Positions 5,642 through 5,830 of a DNA stretch of 5,830 bases are shown here, piece by piece; positions within the stretch are counted from its first letter, which is position 1; each line of letters begins with the position of its first letter. The notes under the pieces are model-generated. The model had not been told where the DNA came from. It saw nothing but the letters and a program-made list of their open reading frames with translations, and did not search any database. The DNA is from an uncultured Oscillospiraceae bacterium. Its GTDB lineage: Bacteria; Bacillota; Clostridia; Oscillospirales; Acutalibacteraceae. The stretch spans positions 1 to 5,830 of the forward strand of contig CAUGOD010000065.1 of assembly GCA_959601025.1 (NCBI GenBank), read 5' to 3'. The translations under genes were made by a program, and so were the position numbers.

Positions 5642-5830
5642 CCACGTACTCCTTCATTGTCATTTGGTCTTTGGTGTAATCCTCCTCCAATGGATTCTTT
5701 ATGGATTCTTTGATAGCGCGTTCATTTCGGCCAACCGTATCCACAAAGTAACCTCTGGCCCAGAAGTGTCTGCTTCCATACTTGTATTTGAGATTTGCGT
5801 GCCGGTCGAAAATCATCAACGCACTTTTGC
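5613..5830 (-). pseudogene. tnpA: IS200-type transposase TnpA, C-terminal part, active-site changes
   Basis: The last 71 complete codons of a minus-strand gene that continues past the right edge; it ends at TAG 5613-5615. Reading in from the edge gives KSALMIFDRHANLKYKYG, then HFWARGYFVDTVGRN, then DPFTGSKNK, the typical tail of Firmicute IS200 TnpA, a Y1 HUH single-strand DNA transposase. The HUH motif lies off-window. In the last catalytic helix the family has Tyr-Ile-x-x-Gln; in IS608 these are nucleophile Tyr127 and metal ligand Gln131. Here the segment reads KESIKNPLEED, with Ser (codon 5703-5705) and Pro (5691-5693) at those positions. The frame is otherwise open. The apparent first Met at 5819 is an internal TTG (Leu), not a start. 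I infer a decaying or inactive copy; domestication is less likely. The family call is strong, the pseudogene status moderate. Confidence 0.8.
5690..5711. repeat. Perfect 11-bp tandem repeat across the tnpA active-site helix
   Basis: ATGGATTCTTT occurs twice with no gap (5690-5700 and 5701-5711). It encodes the KESIKNPL segment of the transposase, so the substituted Ser and Pro codons each fall in one repeat copy. Apparent helix length matches the family, so this is not a net 11-bp insertion, which would have shifted the frame. Confidence 0.85.

Larger units (their letters stand above)
5481..5830 (-). mobile_element. Partial IS200-type insertion element (right end and tnpA 3' part)
   Basis: The element is recognised from the tnpA tail and the palindrome-rich non-coding end beside it. 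tnpA points left, so the region next to metH would be the element's right end. IS200/IS605 elements have no terminal inverted repeats and make no target duplication; their ends are marked by subterminal hairpins. The outermost hairpin here (5482-5501) lies 19 nt after the metH stop, so the boundary probably falls at 5463-5481, within a short AT-rich stretch. The other end is outside the window. No tnpB is visible. Confidence 0.55.

Overview
The window looks like the chromosome of an anaerobic Firmicute of class Clostridia, perhaps the Oscillospiraceae/Ruminococcaceae. This rests on fairly GC-rich genes with strong AAGGAGG-type ribosome binding sites, TTG and GTG starts, a methionine synthase split from its activation domain, and a Firmicute-type IS200 transposase tail. 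The taxon is inferred from these features; no search was possible.

Layout, left to right. Positions 1-133 are GC-rich and hold two imperfect copies of a REP-like repeat, the first an almost ideal hairpin. A weak terminator-like element (129-148) follows, then an AT-rich promoter region (about 149-290). Positions 291-1148 encode an ECF-type sigma-70 factor with an added C-terminal region ending in one predicted membrane helix; no anti-sigma gene lies beside it. A structured 3' UTR and an intrinsic terminator (1249-1283) separate it from the next unit.

The central unit is a one-carbon/methionine operon. A promoter at 1297-1325 drives metF (1384-2250, methylenetetrahydrofolate reductase), a stand-alone MetH activation-domain protein (2285-3043, TTG start), and a short metH (3018-5462, GTG start) that lacks that domain. 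MetF makes 5-methyl-THF. MetH uses it and cobalamin to methylate homocysteine. The separate protein should reload oxidised cob(II)alamin using AdoMet and an electron. The activation gene and metH overlap by 26 nt, which suggests coupled translation.

Downstream of metH, positions 5482-5641 hold five short perfect hairpins, four with the same TAAA loop on the + strand. One has a T-tract and probably ends the met transcript. The last lies inside the 3' end of a convergent IS200-type tnpA (5613-5830, minus strand, cut by the window edge). In this copy the positions expected for the catalytic Tyr and the metal-ligand Gln read Ser and Pro, so it is probably catalytically dead.

No complete new system is visible. 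The least explained parts are the hairpin family with its altered transposase, the membrane-anchored sigma factor, and the cysteine cluster on the activation protein.
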